Of a stretch of 64,000 nucleotides of DNA, positions 25,136 through 34,727 are shown in pieces. The stretch comes from Acidipila sp. Its GTDB lineage: Bacteria > Acidobacteriota > Terriglobia > Acidiferrales > UBA7541. The DNA is taken from positions 1 to 64,000 of the forward strand of contig JAAFGT010000012.1 in the NCBI GenBank assembly GCA_010365215.1, written 5' to 3'. A model generated the notes under the pieces. The model made no database searches and had not been told where the DNA came from. It saw nothing but the letters and a program-made list of their open reading frames with translations. The position numbers were made by a program, and so were the translations under genes. Numbering within the stretch: the stretch's first letter is position 1; every line of letters starts with the position of its first letter.

Positions 25136-27085
25136 TTGCAATCCCCCGGTTATCGTCCTATTATTCGCATATTGGCGTGGAGCGTGATCTTGCTGCATAA
25201 TTATGGAAGTGCCGCCTGCGTTATCGCTTTCGTTTCCTGTTCAGGCTTGGCCGGCTGGGCACAGACATCGAAGAATCTTCCCTCTTCTTCTGAAACTTCC
25301 GCGGCTACTTCAAACTCGGTGCCAGGAGTTGTTGCTGGTCAGGCCACCACGCTCGTCGTCGAGGTCCGGCAGCCCAGCGAGGAGCCGCTCCCCGTACTTG
25401 CTACCGTCCGGCTGACCGAAACACAGAACAAAATTGACGGTTCGGCTGTGGCGCAGCACCGCAAGGGTGCGACGTTTCGCCAAGTCCCGCTTGGTCACTA
25501 CCGGCTGGAAGTAACCGCGATGGGATTCGCCCCCGCAATCGAAGAAGGCACTCTCCCTCTGTCGGCTGATGCTCACGGCACGGTCACTGTGTACGTCAGG
25601 CCCGAGCGGCCCCCCGGCACGTCGGTCGTGAACTGGATCCTCCCACTCTCCTCAAAAATCGGAAAAGAGTACGGACGCGCGGTCGATTCGACGCGCCTGC
25701 GGGATTGGAAGGAGGCGCCTAAACATGTAGAGCGCGTGCTGAAGATGGCGCCTGGGCATCCCGAAGTGAATTACCTGGCCGGTGTCTACTATTTATGGCA
25801 GGAAAAGCCAGATCTGGCTCGGCCCTACTTGTTGCGAGCCGCGTACTTGAATCCAGATTCTATTTCGGCGGCCAGCGCGCTTGGCGGGTTGCTCTATCGG
25901 GAACGGAATTATAAGGCCGCGCTGCCGGTGCTGGAACAGGCTGTAACGCTGGAGCCATCATCGTGGGAACTCGAGTGGACTGCCGCCAGCGCGGCATATA
26001 GCCTGGCCGATTTCGCGAGGGCCAATCTTCATTCGAGTCGCGCCTTCGGCCTGGGCAGAACGATCGCGCCGAGAACGGAACTCTTGCTGGCCTATGCATT
26101 GGCAGCGACCGGGCGCCGGGAAGATGCCTTGCAGCACGCTCGATCTTTCCTGAAGAGCCGCGTGGAGGCTGACGCCGGCGAGGCTGCAAATCAGTTGGTG
26201 CGGTCGCTCAGTATCGACGGCGCGCAGCCGGAAGTTACCGCCGGCCCCCGGCTCAATGCCGCAGTGGCCATGGCGCCGCCGAGTCTTCTGCCCGCGCGAC
26301 TTCCTTCGCGGCTCTGGGCGCCGCCGGACGTGGATGACGAAATTCCGGCCGTCTCCACCACCGAGGTCTGCTCCCTGCCGGCAGTTCTAGAGTTGGCCGG
26401 AAAACGAATAGAGACGATGATGGATAGCCTGCAGCGAATTGGCGCGACGGAGACGATCGAAGACTCCCAAATCGATGCCTACGGACGGGCCAGCGGCAGC
26501 CAGCATCGCAAGACAGGGTACGCGGTCGAAATCCGCCAGGTTCGGCCCGGAATGCTCGCCGTGCAGGAGTACCGGGATCTCAGCTTCATGCAGGAAGTGT
26601 CGGTCGCCCATCCCGTGGCGCATGGGCTAGGCGCGCTGGCCCTGGTTTTCCATCCTTACTACTCGGGTAATTTCGAGATGACCTGTGAAGGCGTGGGCTC
26701 CTGGAACGGCAAGCGGGCGTGGCAGATTCATTTCCATTTGCGGCCGGGCCGGCCTTCCCTCCACGCCTACGTAGCAAATGGCAATGTTTACGACGCGAAT
26801 CTTAAGGGGCGGGCGTTTATTGAGGTGGATAACTCCGAACTCTTACACCTGGAAACCGACCTGATGGAGCCCCTGCCGCAGATTGGCTTGGAACAAGAAC
26901 ACCTCGGAATTGATTATGGCGAGGCGGGATTTCCAAAAAAGTCGACGAAGTTTTGGATTCCAATTAAAGCAGAAGCCTTCATCAATATGCATGGCCGCCT
27001 GCACCGGCTCAGGCATACTTTCACCGACTTCATCCTGTTTTCCGTCGACGCCACCGAGCAGCAGCAAGCGCCCAAGCAACCCTGA
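25136..27085 (+). CDS. Exported TPR-repeat protein with N-terminal carboxypeptidase-regulatory-like domain
   Basis: 649 residues. An N-terminal hydrophobic stretch ending GWAQ (about residues 10-43) is a signal or anchor. A beta domain (about 65-155, FRQVPLGHYRLEVTAMGFAP) resembles CarboxypepD-reg. TPR helices follow (about 185-345), with the repeated spacing of LxxAxxLxP. The last ~250 residues form a beta-rich domain that I do not recognise. TTG 25136 is the only early start that keeps the signal. It is divergent from TonB receptor 1 and followed by BlaI, M56 and TonB receptor 2, so it probably belongs to the same envelope set. Confidence 0.75.
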   Translation: MQSPGYRPIIRILAWSVILLHNYGSAACVIAFVSCSGLAGWAQTSKNLPSSSETSAATSNSVPGVVAGQATTLVVEVRQPSEEPLPVLATVRLTETQNKIDGSAVAQHRKGATFRQVPLGHYRLEVTAMGFAPAIEEGTLPLSADAHGTVTVYVRPERPPGTSVVNWILPLSSKIGKEYGRAVDSTRLRDWKEAPKHVERVLKMAPGHPEVNYLAGVYYLWQEKPDLARPYLLRAAYLNPDSISAASALGGLLYRERNYKAALPVLEQAVTLEPSSWELEWTAASAAYSLADFARANLHSSRAFGLGRTIAPRTELLLAYALAATGRREDALQHARSFLKSRVEADAGEAANQLVRSLSIDGAQPEVTAGPRLNAAVAMAPPSLLPARLPSRLWAPPDVDDEIPAVSTTEVCSLPAVLELAGKRIETMMDSLQRIGATETIEDSQIDAYGRASGSQHRKTGYAVEIRQVRPGMLAVQEYRDLSFMQEVSVAHPVAHGLGALALVFHPYYSGNFEMTCEGVGSWNGKRAWQIHFHLRPGRPSLHAYVANGNVYDANLKGRAFIEVDNSELLHLETDLMEPLPQIGLEQEHLGIDYGEAGFPKKSTKFWIPIKAEAFINMHGRLHRLRHTFTDFILFSVDATEQQQAPKQP

Positions 27086-27184
27086 GCGCTGCAACAATAT
27101 GTTCCACTGCCTGGCGATCTGCCGTAAAATCCAGGAGAGGCGCCACACCGTAAGCTGGTGGTTAGGGGTTGCAATTCAAATTTC

Positions 27185-27631
27185 ATGCTCCGCTTTTTGA
27201 AAAATCGCTCCGGCAACCAACGCGAGGATGGTCAGCGTTTAACCTTGGGGCCTCTCGAACATCGCGTGATGAATCTTCTTTGGTCGCGTGGCAGAAGCAG
27301 CGTGCGCGAGGTGGTTCAGGCGCTCGAGCGGAAGTGGGCCTATACCACGGTGATGACCACGCTCGACCGGCTGTTCAAGAAGGGCCTGCTCGACCGCGAT
27401 AAGCTCGATCGGGCGTTTGAATATTCGCCGCGGTTTTCACGCCCCGAATGGGAGCGAAGGAAAGCGGGGAAGATAGTTGCGGGCTTTTTTTCTGGATCCC
27501 CGTCGTCGCGCGATTTCCTCCTTTCCTGCTTCCTCGACGCCGTCGGCGAGCACGATACGGTGCTCCTCGATGATCTCGAAAAGAAAATTCGCAGGAAGCG
27601 CAAAGAGCTCTTCCGGAGAGGACGGCCATGA
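27185..27631 (+). CDS. BlaI/MecI-family transcriptional repressor
   Basis: 148 residues. The winged helix has LGPLEHRVMNLLWSRG, SVREVVQALE and YTTVMTTLDRLFKKGLLDR, matching BlaI/MecI/CopY repressors. A longer, basic C-terminal tail (KKIRRKRKELFRR) follows. Repressors of this type are inactivated by proteolysis triggered by an M56 partner; here the M56 gene overlaps it by 4 bp (ATGA 27628-27631). ATG 27185 is chosen; GTG 27158 would add 9 residues. Target genes are unknown; an inverted repeat before TonB receptor 2 is a candidate operator. Confidence 0.88.
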   Translation: MLRFLKNRSGNQREDGQRLTLGPLEHRVMNLLWSRGRSSVREVVQALERKWAYTTVMTTLDRLFKKGLLDRDKLDRAFEYSPRFSRPEWERRKAGKIVAGFFSGSPSSRDFLLSCFLDAVGEHDTVLLDDLEKKIRRKRKELFRRGRP

Positions 27632-28608
27632 TCTTCTCCTATTTTCTGCGACTGATCTGCCTGTGCTTCTCATTGTTTTTTTGCGTGCATACAGCACTCG
27701 GTCTGGTCGCGTGGATGGTTACGCCCGCTGCCATTCGCATGGCGGAAGAGATGCGGCCCAAATTTGCGGTTCGTTTTCTGCTGGCCTTGCGCCTGCTCCC
27801 CGTTTCGCTGGCGCTTTTCGCTGTCGTGGGGCTCTGCGTGCCCAGTTATCTCTGGCTGGAACCGGACGCCTCGCCGGAGCGGGTCGGTTATGCATGCCTG
27901 GTGTCAGCGTTGATGGGATTAGCGCTCTGGTGCATCTCGCTCTCGCGCGTCGGGATCACCTTGGCCAACTCGATCCGTTATACGCGCCACTGCCAGCGGA
28001 CAGGGCGCGAAATCTGCGTCGTGGGAGGATCTTCTCCCTTGCTGGTCATCGAAGACGAAGGTCCGGTGCTGGCGGTTACCGGCGTACTGCATTCCCAGTT
28101 GGTGGTCTCGAGCGCTGTGCTTCGTGCGCTTACGACCGATCAGCTTGATGCCGCCTTGCTCCACGAAAATGCACATCGAATTTCACGGGATAATTTGAAA
28201 CGCCTGAGCTTCCTGCTGGCGCCGGAACTGTTTCCATTCCTGCGCTGCTTCGCAAGACTAGAACAAGACTGGGCCAGACTGACGGAATGGGCTACCGACG
28301 ATGAGGCTGCTCGTGGCAACCCGCATCGCGCGGTGTCCTTGGCTTCAGCGCTGATTCGCGTCGCGCGAATGGGCCCCGGCCCGAAATTATCCTTATTTCT
28401 TGTTTCTCTTGTTGCCGACGGGCGCGACCTTTCTGCCAGAGTCGAGCGCTTGCTGTGCCCGGCGCCCCCCCAGGAACGAATGGGAAGGCAGGCCCGAGTG
28501 TTGCTGGGCTCAGCCTGCCTATTGGCGGGTGTTGCCACCGGGATGCTGATGGTTCGCCCGCAAACGTTTTCGTCGATGCATCGTCTTCTCGAGCAATTCC
28601 TGCGTTAG
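27628..28608 (+). CDS. M56-family membrane metallopeptidase (BlaR1-like, no sensor domain)
   Basis: 326 residues. About four N-terminal membrane helices surround a cytoplasmic zinc-protease domain with HENAH (HExxH) and a downstream EWATDDEAA Glu region. A last helix is near the C-terminus (about 288-306). BlaR1 carries an extra beta-lactam-binding sensor at its C-terminus; this protein ends soon after the last helix, so the signal must come from elsewhere. It is translationally coupled to the BlaI gene. It may cleave the repressor to release the adjacent TonB receptor gene, which is inferred from gene order. Confidence 0.87.
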   Translation: MIFSYFLRLICLCFSLFFCVHTALGLVAWMVTPAAIRMAEEMRPKFAVRFLLALRLLPVSLALFAVVGLCVPSYLWLEPDASPERVGYACLVSALMGLALWCISLSRVGITLANSIRYTRHCQRTGREICVVGGSSPLLVIEDEGPVLAVTGVLHSQLVVSSAVLRALTTDQLDAALLHENAHRISRDNLKRLSFLLAPELFPFLRCFARLEQDWARLTEWATDDEAARGNPHRAVSLASALIRVARMGPGPKLSLFLVSLVADGRDLSARVERLLCPAPPQERMGRQARVLLGSACLLAGVATGMLMVRPQTFSSMHRLLEQFLR

Positions 28609-28632
28609 GTCGATTTTTCCGTCTACGATTCA

Positions 28633-28650
28633 ACTACGACCTATGGTAGT
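28633..28650. promoter_or_regulatory. Inverted repeat, possible BlaI operator before TonB receptor 2
   Basis: ACTAC-N8-GTAGT lies about 50-65 bp before the receptor start. The arms match the half sites I recall for MecI/BlaI operators (TACTACA…TGTAGTA), though the spacer is longer here. A TATAAC -10-like hexamer follows at 28666-28671. Confidence 0.4.
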
Positions 28651-28698
28651 AGAGCTTCGCCCTCCTATAACCTGCTTCAGGTTCCCAGGGGGACATTG

Positions 28699-31680
28699 GT
28701 GAAAAACTTTCTTAGATTCGGCTTGTTGATCACCGGCATTTTTTGGGGGGTGTGCCTCTACGCCCAGAATCCCGATGGCGTGTTGGTTGGCACTGTGGTG
28801 GATGGAACTGGCGCGCGCGTGCCCGCCGCCCCCATCACCGTCAATTTGGTTGACTCCGCGCTGGTGCGCAGCACCACCAGCAATGCAACCGGTGACTTCC
28901 GCGTGGGCCCTTTACCTCCGGGGCGCTATCGCGTTACCGTCGAGGCTCCCGGATTTGCACGGTCCACATTGGAAATCCAGGTCAGCGTCAGCTCCTCGCC
29001 CACGCTCTCCATCATATTGGTTCCTGGCGCGCACACAGAACAGATCCAGGTGTACGGCACGGAGCTCTCCATGGCCTCGCAACCCATTGAGACCACCAGC
29101 AGCGTGGAAAAGACCGCCGTCTTCGCGCAGGATCTGGCTGAGGTGCCCCTGGCCAGCCGCAGCTTCGCCAACATCGCCTATCTCGCTCCCATGACCTCGC
29201 CGGTCGAGCCTTCCGACCCCACCAAGGCGCGCATCACTGCGGTAGCGTTCGCGGGCAGCTCAGGTCTTAATGTCGATCTCTCCGTGGATGGAGGCGACAA
29301 CAACGACGATTGGATCGGCGGCTTTCTTCAGAACTATTCGCCGGATGCAATCCAGGAATTCGCCGTACGCACCGCCCAATTCGACGCCGATACGTCCAGA
29401 ACCAACGGTGGTTCGATCATTATCGCTACGCGGCGGGGCACCAACCTTTGGCATGGCGGCGCAGGAGTATATATGCGCGCATCGCAATTGAACGCGCGGA
29501 ATTCACTGGATAACCCGGCACCTAATCCCAAGCAGCCTTTCTCGCGCGTCAATACGGTAGGCACGCTGGGCGGTCCACTGGTAAAGGATAAGTTGTGGTT
29601 TTTTTCCTCGTACGAGTATGTTCATGAAAACTCGAGCGTAGCCTATAGCGCGCTAAGTCTCGGCGAATTCCGCGCGCTGGCGCAGCTCGCGACGACGGGG
29701 CTGATCACGCAAGCAAGCGGAATCAGCGTGCCCTCGATCCCCGTGCCCACGTCGGTGGGCGTGCCCTTCCGGGATAACCTGTTTTCCACTCGCGTCGATT
29801 GGGCGCAATCCACTCGTTCGCAGTGGTTCGTGCGCGTCGCTCTTGACCGCAACAACACCGGCAACAATCTGCTCCAGCAAGGCACACTGCCATCTACCGG
29901 CGCGTTCACTGTGGCGAATTACTGGAGCGCCCTGATCGGCCAGCAGTTTCAGTTCAACAAGGATTGGCTGGGAGTGCTCACGCTGCAGGCCAACAGTTTT
30001 CACCTCACCCAAAATCCCAATTCCAAACTCGGCCTGGGACTGGCCTTTCCCTTCACCGCAACGATTCTGACCACCTCGGGACAGGAGACCTTCGGAGACA
30101 ATCAATTCGCGACCTCTATCACCGCCTTCCCCATCGAACGCGATCAGCAGAAGTATCAATACCGCTACGATCTGCATTTTTCACATGGCCGGCACACCGC
30201 TGCGTTTGGCATCAATTTTATTCACGAGCCGGTTCTGCGCGGCAGGTTCCTGGACAGCGCGGAAACACTGGTGAACTTTCCGCAAAACCCAAGTTTCTAC
30301 CTCGGCAGTGGCGCTCAATTCCTCGCCGATTTTCTAGCTAACTCCGCATCGACGCCGGCGGGTGACGGGCGCTTCTCGCAGAGCGTCAAACGGCTGGGCT
30401 TCTACGCGCAAGATTCCTGGCGCGTGGTTCCCCACTTCACGGTGAATTTTGGTTTGCGGTATGACACGACTTTCGATCTTTTTAAGGCCTTTGGACGCAA
30501 CCAGGATCAGAACGGCGCCTTCATCGAGCTGCAGTCCCTGGGCATCCACCTGGTGCCCGGCATTCCGCACGATTATCGTGGGGCGCTTGCACCGAGACTG
30601 GGGATCGCCTATACGCCCGGCAGCTCAAATTCAACGGTTATTCGCGCAGGTGTGGGACTTTATTACAATGACTTGGCGCAAAACGGCTGGGCGCAGGCTT
30701 TCCAGTCAGTGAATAATCAAAACACCGGGGTCCAGCCGGGAATGGGTGGCCAGGGCTTTCTCATCGATCCGTACTATCGCAGCCCCTACGCCATCCAGGC
30801 CAGCGTTGGCTTGGAACACGAGTTCAGCAACAACTGGCACATTAATGTTCAATACGAGCACCAGCAGGGAGTGCACCAGTACCGGCGTTACGAATACTCC
30901 AGCGGTTTCACGCTTCCGGCGGCGGCCCCCAACATTTCGCTTTTCCGCACCGACAATCGCTCGCGATTCGACGGGCTGGCGTTCACCGTGCAGCGCCGCT
31001 TCTCCAACCATTTTGAACTGACCGCTCACTACACCCTGGCAAAGGCCACCACCTGGGGCGCGGTCATCGGCGAGCTGTTCGATTACGTGAATGGCGTGTC
31101 CGACGTGCGCAACGCGTTTGCGCCCGGCGACCATGGCCCGTCCGGTGAGGACGTTCGACATCGCTTCGTGCTGGTGGGAACGGTGCATCTCCCCGGAAAG
31201 ATAGAACTCAGCACCCTCTCCCAGTTCGAGAGCGCGCGGCCGTTTACTATGTTCACGCCCGTGGACGTGAACGGCGATGGAATCTCTACTAACGATCGCG
31301 CGGTGGTGAATGGCGTGCAAACCAGCCTGGACCAGTTTCGCGGCACGCCTTTCATGCAAATCGACTTGAAAGTCTCTCGCGAGTTCAAGTTTGGCGAGCG
31401 CATCGCGCTGCGTCCCTTTGCCGAGTTCTTTAACCTCTTCAACCGCACGAATCCCGGCAATAATTTTCTGCCGGATATCTCCGCGCTTCCCACCCCTGTA
31501 GACAATCCGGCGAACGCTACCTCTCTCTGTTTCAACCCGCCCGCGTGCACGCAGAATCGGGCGATCACCAGCTTGAATCAATTGCGTGTACCGGCGGGAG
31601 CGCTGGGTGATTTCTTCGGTCCCGGAACCACGGTGGGCAATCCGTTCGCCGCGCAGTTGGGTATTCGACTGACCTTCTAA
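28699..31680 (+). CDS. Oar-type TonB-dependent outer-membrane receptor 2
   Basis: 993 residues. A signal peptide (to about residue 23, YAQN) leads to a carboxypeptidase-regulatory-like domain (GDFRVGPLPPGRYRVTVEAPGF), a plug (IIIATRRGTNLWHGGAGVYM) and a beta-barrel ending GIRLTF. It differs from receptor 1 in length and plug, so it likely has another ligand. The GTG at 28699 has AGGGGGA 5 bp before it; a TTG at 28696 is possible. It follows the BlaI/M56 pair by 90 bp on the same strand and may be their target. Confidence 0.92.
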   Translation: MKNFLRFGLLITGIFWGVCLYAQNPDGVLVGTVVDGTGARVPAAPITVNLVDSALVRSTTSNATGDFRVGPLPPGRYRVTVEAPGFARSTLEIQVSVSSSPTLSIILVPGAHTEQIQVYGTELSMASQPIETTSSVEKTAVFAQDLAEVPLASRSFANIAYLAPMTSPVEPSDPTKARITAVAFAGSSGLNVDLSVDGGDNNDDWIGGFLQNYSPDAIQEFAVRTAQFDADTSRTNGGSIIIATRRGTNLWHGGAGVYMRASQLNARNSLDNPAPNPKQPFSRVNTVGTLGGPLVKDKLWFFSSYEYVHENSSVAYSALSLGEFRALAQLATTGLITQASGISVPSIPVPTSVGVPFRDNLFSTRVDWAQSTRSQWFVRVALDRNNTGNNLLQQGTLPSTGAFTVANYWSALIGQQFQFNKDWLGVLTLQANSFHLTQNPNSKLGLGLAFPFTATILTTSGQETFGDNQFATSITAFPIERDQQKYQYRYDLHFSHGRHTAAFGINFIHEPVLRGRFLDSAETLVNFPQNPSFYLGSGAQFLADFLANSASTPAGDGRFSQSVKRLGFYAQDSWRVVPHFTVNFGLRYDTTFDLFKAFGRNQDQNGAFIELQSLGIHLVPGIPHDYRGALAPRLGIAYTPGSSNSTVIRAGVGLYYNDLAQNGWAQAFQSVNNQNTGVQPGMGGQGFLIDPYYRSPYAIQASVGLEHEFSNNWHINVQYEHQQGVHQYRRYEYSSGFTLPAAAPNISLFRTDNRSRFDGLAFTVQRRFSNHFELTAHYTLAKATTWGAVIGELFDYVNGVSDVRNAFAPGDHGPSGEDVRHRFVLVGTVHLPGKIELSTLSQFESARPFTMFTPVDVNGDGISTNDRAVVNGVQTSLDQFRGTPFMQIDLKVSREFKFGERIALRPFAEFFNLFNRTNPGNNFLPDISALPTPVDNPANATSLCFNPPACTQNRAITSLNQLRVPAGALGDFFGPGTTVGNPFAAQLGIRLTF

Positions 31681-31700
31681 AGGGAATGTCCGGCCGGCGG

Positions 31701-33050
31701 TCAGGAAACGCTGCGCACCGGAAGAGTTTCCGCGGGCTCGCCCGGGATGAGACCTTGCGCCACAATCAGCTGCCGCGCTTCCGCGCGAATCTGCGGCAGC
31801 ACGCGCGCAAATCCGGCGGCGCCCAACAGGCACACAACACCGCCAAGCGCTACGGTGATCGGCGCGCCAAACCAATTCGCCGCAAGGCCCGCGCCCAGCG
31901 CTCCCAGCGGAGCCATACCCATAAACATCATGGAATACAGGCCCATCATGCGACCGCGCAGATGGTCAGGCACCATCGTCTGAATCAGCGTGTTGCAGCA
32001 CGCCGTCAATAGCATGACGCAGAAGCCTGCCGGCACCAGCAGAACAATGGAGAGCCAGAACGAACGAGAGAGCGAAAACAGGATCAGGCTGATGCCGAAT
32101 CCTGAAGCCGCCAGCGCCACCAGGCGCCCCAGGCCGCGCACGCCCTGGCGCGTGGCCAGCGTAAGCGCTCCCATCATGGCGCCGAGGCCCGCGGCGCTCA
32201 TCAGCAGCGAGTACCCGCGAGGCCCGCTGTGCAGAATCTTGTCGGCGAAGATCGGCATCAGCACCGCGTAGGGCAGCCCGACCACGCTCACCAGGCCGAG
32301 CAGCAAGAGTATTGCAAAAATGGGCAGGGTATTTCGCGCGTAACGGAATCCTTCCAGCACATCTGCCACCGCCGATCCGGACCGCCGCGGCGCAGCCCGC
32401 TTTTTTAGTTTCATCGCCAGCAAGCCGGCAATCACGGCCAGATAGCTGACGGCATTCGCAAAAAAACACCAGCCTTCGCCGATGCTCGCTACCAGGATTC
32501 CCGCCACCGCCGGGCCAACGACGCGCGCGCCATTAAACATCGACGAGTTCAATCCGATGGCGTTGAGCAGATCTTCCTTTCCGACCATCTCGACGAGAAA
32601 AGCCTGCCGCGCGGGAATGTCAAAAGCGTTTACGGTACCGAGCAGCGAGGCCAGAACGATGATGTGCCACACTTGAATGCGCCCGGATAGCGTCAGCGCC
32701 GCGAGAACGAAAGCCAGGCACATCGACGAGGCTTGCGTGGCGATGACGATGCGATGTTTCGAATTGCCATCGGCCACGATTCCGCCCACCGTCGACAGCA
32801 CAAAAACGGGAAACTGCGAGGCGAATCCGACCGTGCCCAGCAGCACCGCTGAACCGGTGATGCGGTATACCAGCCAGGACTGCGCTACCGTCTGCATCCA
32901 CGTGCCGATCAGCGAGATCATTTGACCCGCGAAAAATAACTGGAAGTTGCGATGCTTCAACGCGCGGAAAACTACGGGGAGGCGCTTTTTCTTGACGGCC
33001 GCGGCGGTAACTGTATCGACGGGCACCAATTTGGATGGCAGCTCAGACAT
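31701..33050 (-). CDS. MFS transporter (DHA3/MFS_3 type exporter)
   Basis: 449 residues with 12 predicted helices. The start FRALKHRNFQLFFAGQMISLIGTWMQTVAQSWLVYRITGSA and the later DIPARQAFLVEMV are characteristic of the MFS_3 (EntS-like) group, which export siderophores, drugs or metabolites by proton antiport. Here it is the last gene of the aminotransferase/dehydrogenase run, 121 bp after the semialdehyde dehydrogenase, so it may remove a toxic amine or aldehyde by-product. The ATG at 33050 is clear. It converges with TonB receptor 2. Confidence 0.88.
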   Translation of the reverse strand: MSELPSKLVPVDTVTAAAVKKKRLPVVFRALKHRNFQLFFAGQMISLIGTWMQTVAQSWLVYRITGSAVLLGTVGFASQFPVFVLSTVGGIVADGNSKHRIVIATQASSMCLAFVLAALTLSGRIQVWHIIVLASLLGTVNAFDIPARQAFLVEMVGKEDLLNAIGLNSSMFNGARVVGPAVAGILVASIGEGWCFFANAVSYLAVIAGLLAMKLKKRAAPRRSGSAVADVLEGFRYARNTLPIFAILLLLGLVSVVGLPYAVLMPIFADKILHSGPRGYSLLMSAAGLGAMMGALTLATRQGVRGLGRLVALAASGFGISLILFSLSRSFWLSIVLLVPAGFCVMLLTACCNTLIQTMVPDHLRGRMMGLYSMMFMGMAPLGALGAGLAANWFGAPITVALGGVVCLLGAAGFARVLPQIRAEARQLIVAQGLIPGEPAETLPVRSVS

Positions 33051-33171
33051 TAAGAAGACCGGGTTCTATTGTAGCGAAGACGAGCACTCACTCGGCACTG
33101 TTTTGAGTGTTCGGTTGCCTGGAGCGCCGTCAGAAAAGAAGGATTACCGCATCACGCCGCGGGAATCGCCG

Positions 33172-34677
33172 TCAGAAGGTAATCTTGTGTTCCGTGTCGT
33201 GCGAGGGCCATCGCGAGGTGACCACTTTGGTTTCGGTGTAGAACTGCACGGCATCCTTGCCGAGCGCATGGAGATCGCCGAAGAACGAGCCTTTCCATCC
33301 CGCGAACGGCAAATAGGCGGCCGGTGATGGCACACCTACGTTCACGCCCACCATCCCCACTTGCACGCGGCTGGCATATTCGCGCGCCTCGGCGCCCGAA
33401 GCGGTAAATACCGAAGTAGCGTTCCCGAACGCTGAGCTGTTCACAACGTCGATGGCCTCGTCGAGATTTTTTGCGCGCACCACGGCCAGCACCGGCCCGA
33501 AAATCTCTTCTTTGGCGATGCGCATCTCCGGGCGAACTTTGTCAAAAATCGTAGGCCCCACGTAATAGCCGGCAGTGTCGTCGTGCGGCTTCGCTCCGCG
33601 GCCATCGCGCACCAGCGCCGCGCCTTCGCTTTTGCCCACGCCGATGTAGCTCACGATACGTTCGCGCGCCGCCGCGGAAATAACCGGGCCCATATGGGTT
33701 TTGGGATGGGAACCCGTGCCGAGGGAGATCTTATCCACGGCTTCAGCGAGCTCGCGCACCAGGGGATCGCCTGCCTCGCCCACGGCCACCACCACGCTCG
33801 TTGCCAGACACCGCTGCCCGCTGCAGCCGAACGCGGCGCCCAGAATTGCTTTGGCCGCAGCTTTCATGTCGCAACCCGGCATCACCACCAGATGATTTTT
33901 TGCGCCGCCCATGGCTTGCACGCGCTTTCCATTCGCCGCAGCCTTCTCGTAGATGGCTTTGGCCACGGGAGTGGAGCCCACAAAGGAAACAGCCTTGACG
34001 CGCGGATCGGTAAGCAACGCGTCGACGACCTCTTTGCCGCCGTGTACCAGATTGCAAACTCCGGCAGGCAGCCCCGTTTCGTAGAGCAGCTCGATCAGGC
34101 GCACCACCGTGCGCGGCACGCGCTCCGAGGGCTTCATCACAAATGTGTTGCCGCAAGCGATCGCGATGGGAAACATCCACATCGGAACCATGGCCGGAAA
34201 ATTAAATGGCGGTATCCCCACGCACACACCGATGGGCTGGCGCATGGCCGTGCTGTCGATGCCGTTGGAGATGTCGGTGATCGTCTCGCCTTTCATCAGC
34301 GTGGGTATGCTGCACGCAAACTCCACGGCTTCGATTCCCCGGCCCAGCGACCCGCGCGATTCGTCGAGAGTCTTGCCATGCTCGAGCGTGATCAGCGCGG
34401 CAAGCTCCTCCGCGTGGGCCACGAGCTGTTCGCGGTAGCGGAACATATATTGCGCGCGCTCGGGCACAGGAACCTGCCGCCAGGAGTCAAAAGCAGCATG
34501 CGCGGCTCCCACCGCCGCGCCCACCTCTTCCGCCGTGCAATGCGGAACGGTGGTGATGGGTTCGCCGGTGGCGGGATTCAGCAGAGTCTCTGTGCGCCCG
34601 GTCGAATGGATCCATTTTCCGCCGACGCAGATCGGGCAGGTATAAATTTTGTTCGCAACGGATGCGATTGTGCCCAT
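33172..34677 (-). CDS. mmsA: CoA-acylating methylmalonate/malonate-semialdehyde dehydrogenase
   Basis: 501 residues, an aldehyde-dehydrogenase fold. Features of the MmsA branch are PFNFPAMVPMWMFPIA, SFVGSTPVAKAIYEKAA, and the catalytic Cys in FGCSGQRCLA, with the general-base Glu of other ALDHs absent as in CoA-acylating enzymes. MmsA turns (methyl)malonate semialdehyde to propionyl- or acetyl-CoA with NAD+, ending valine, beta-alanine or omega-amino-acid catabolism. It lies 50 bp after a GABA-type aminotransferase, which could supply malonate or succinate semialdehyde. AAAGGA precedes the start. Confidence 0.92.
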   Translation of the reverse strand: MGTIASVANKIYTCPICVGGKWIHSTGRTETLLNPATGEPITTVPHCTAEEVGAAVGAAHAAFDSWRQVPVPERAQYMFRYREQLVAHAEELAALITLEHGKTLDESRGSLGRGIEAVEFACSIPTLMKGETITDISNGIDSTAMRQPIGVCVGIPPFNFPAMVPMWMFPIAIACGNTFVMKPSERVPRTVVRLIELLYETGLPAGVCNLVHGGKEVVDALLTDPRVKAVSFVGSTPVAKAIYEKAAANGKRVQAMGGAKNHLVVMPGCDMKAAAKAILGAAFGCSGQRCLATSVVVAVGEAGDPLVRELAEAVDKISLGTGSHPKTHMGPVISAAARERIVSYIGVGKSEGAALVRDGRGAKPHDDTAGYYVGPTIFDKVRPEMRIAKEEIFGPVLAVVRAKNLDEAIDVVNSSAFGNATSVFTASGAEAREYASRVQVGMVGVNVGVPSPAAYLPFAGWKGSFFGDLHALGKDAVQFYTETKVVTSRWPSHDTEHKITF

Positions 34678-34727
34678 GCCAATTGTTCCTTTCGCAGAAA
34701 GTGTTGCGTTAAGACCCGTGCGCCGCG

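Noticed and set aside
27158-27185. Second small gene between the TPR and BlaI genes
   Set aside because: It is only an alternative start region for the BlaI-like gene; there is no independent frame with features.
30706-31875. 389-codon minus-strand open frame antisense to TonB receptor 2
   Set aside because: It is a shadow of the receptor's high-GC coding strand. It has no recognisable domain and is Arg/Gly/His-rich, as such shadows are.
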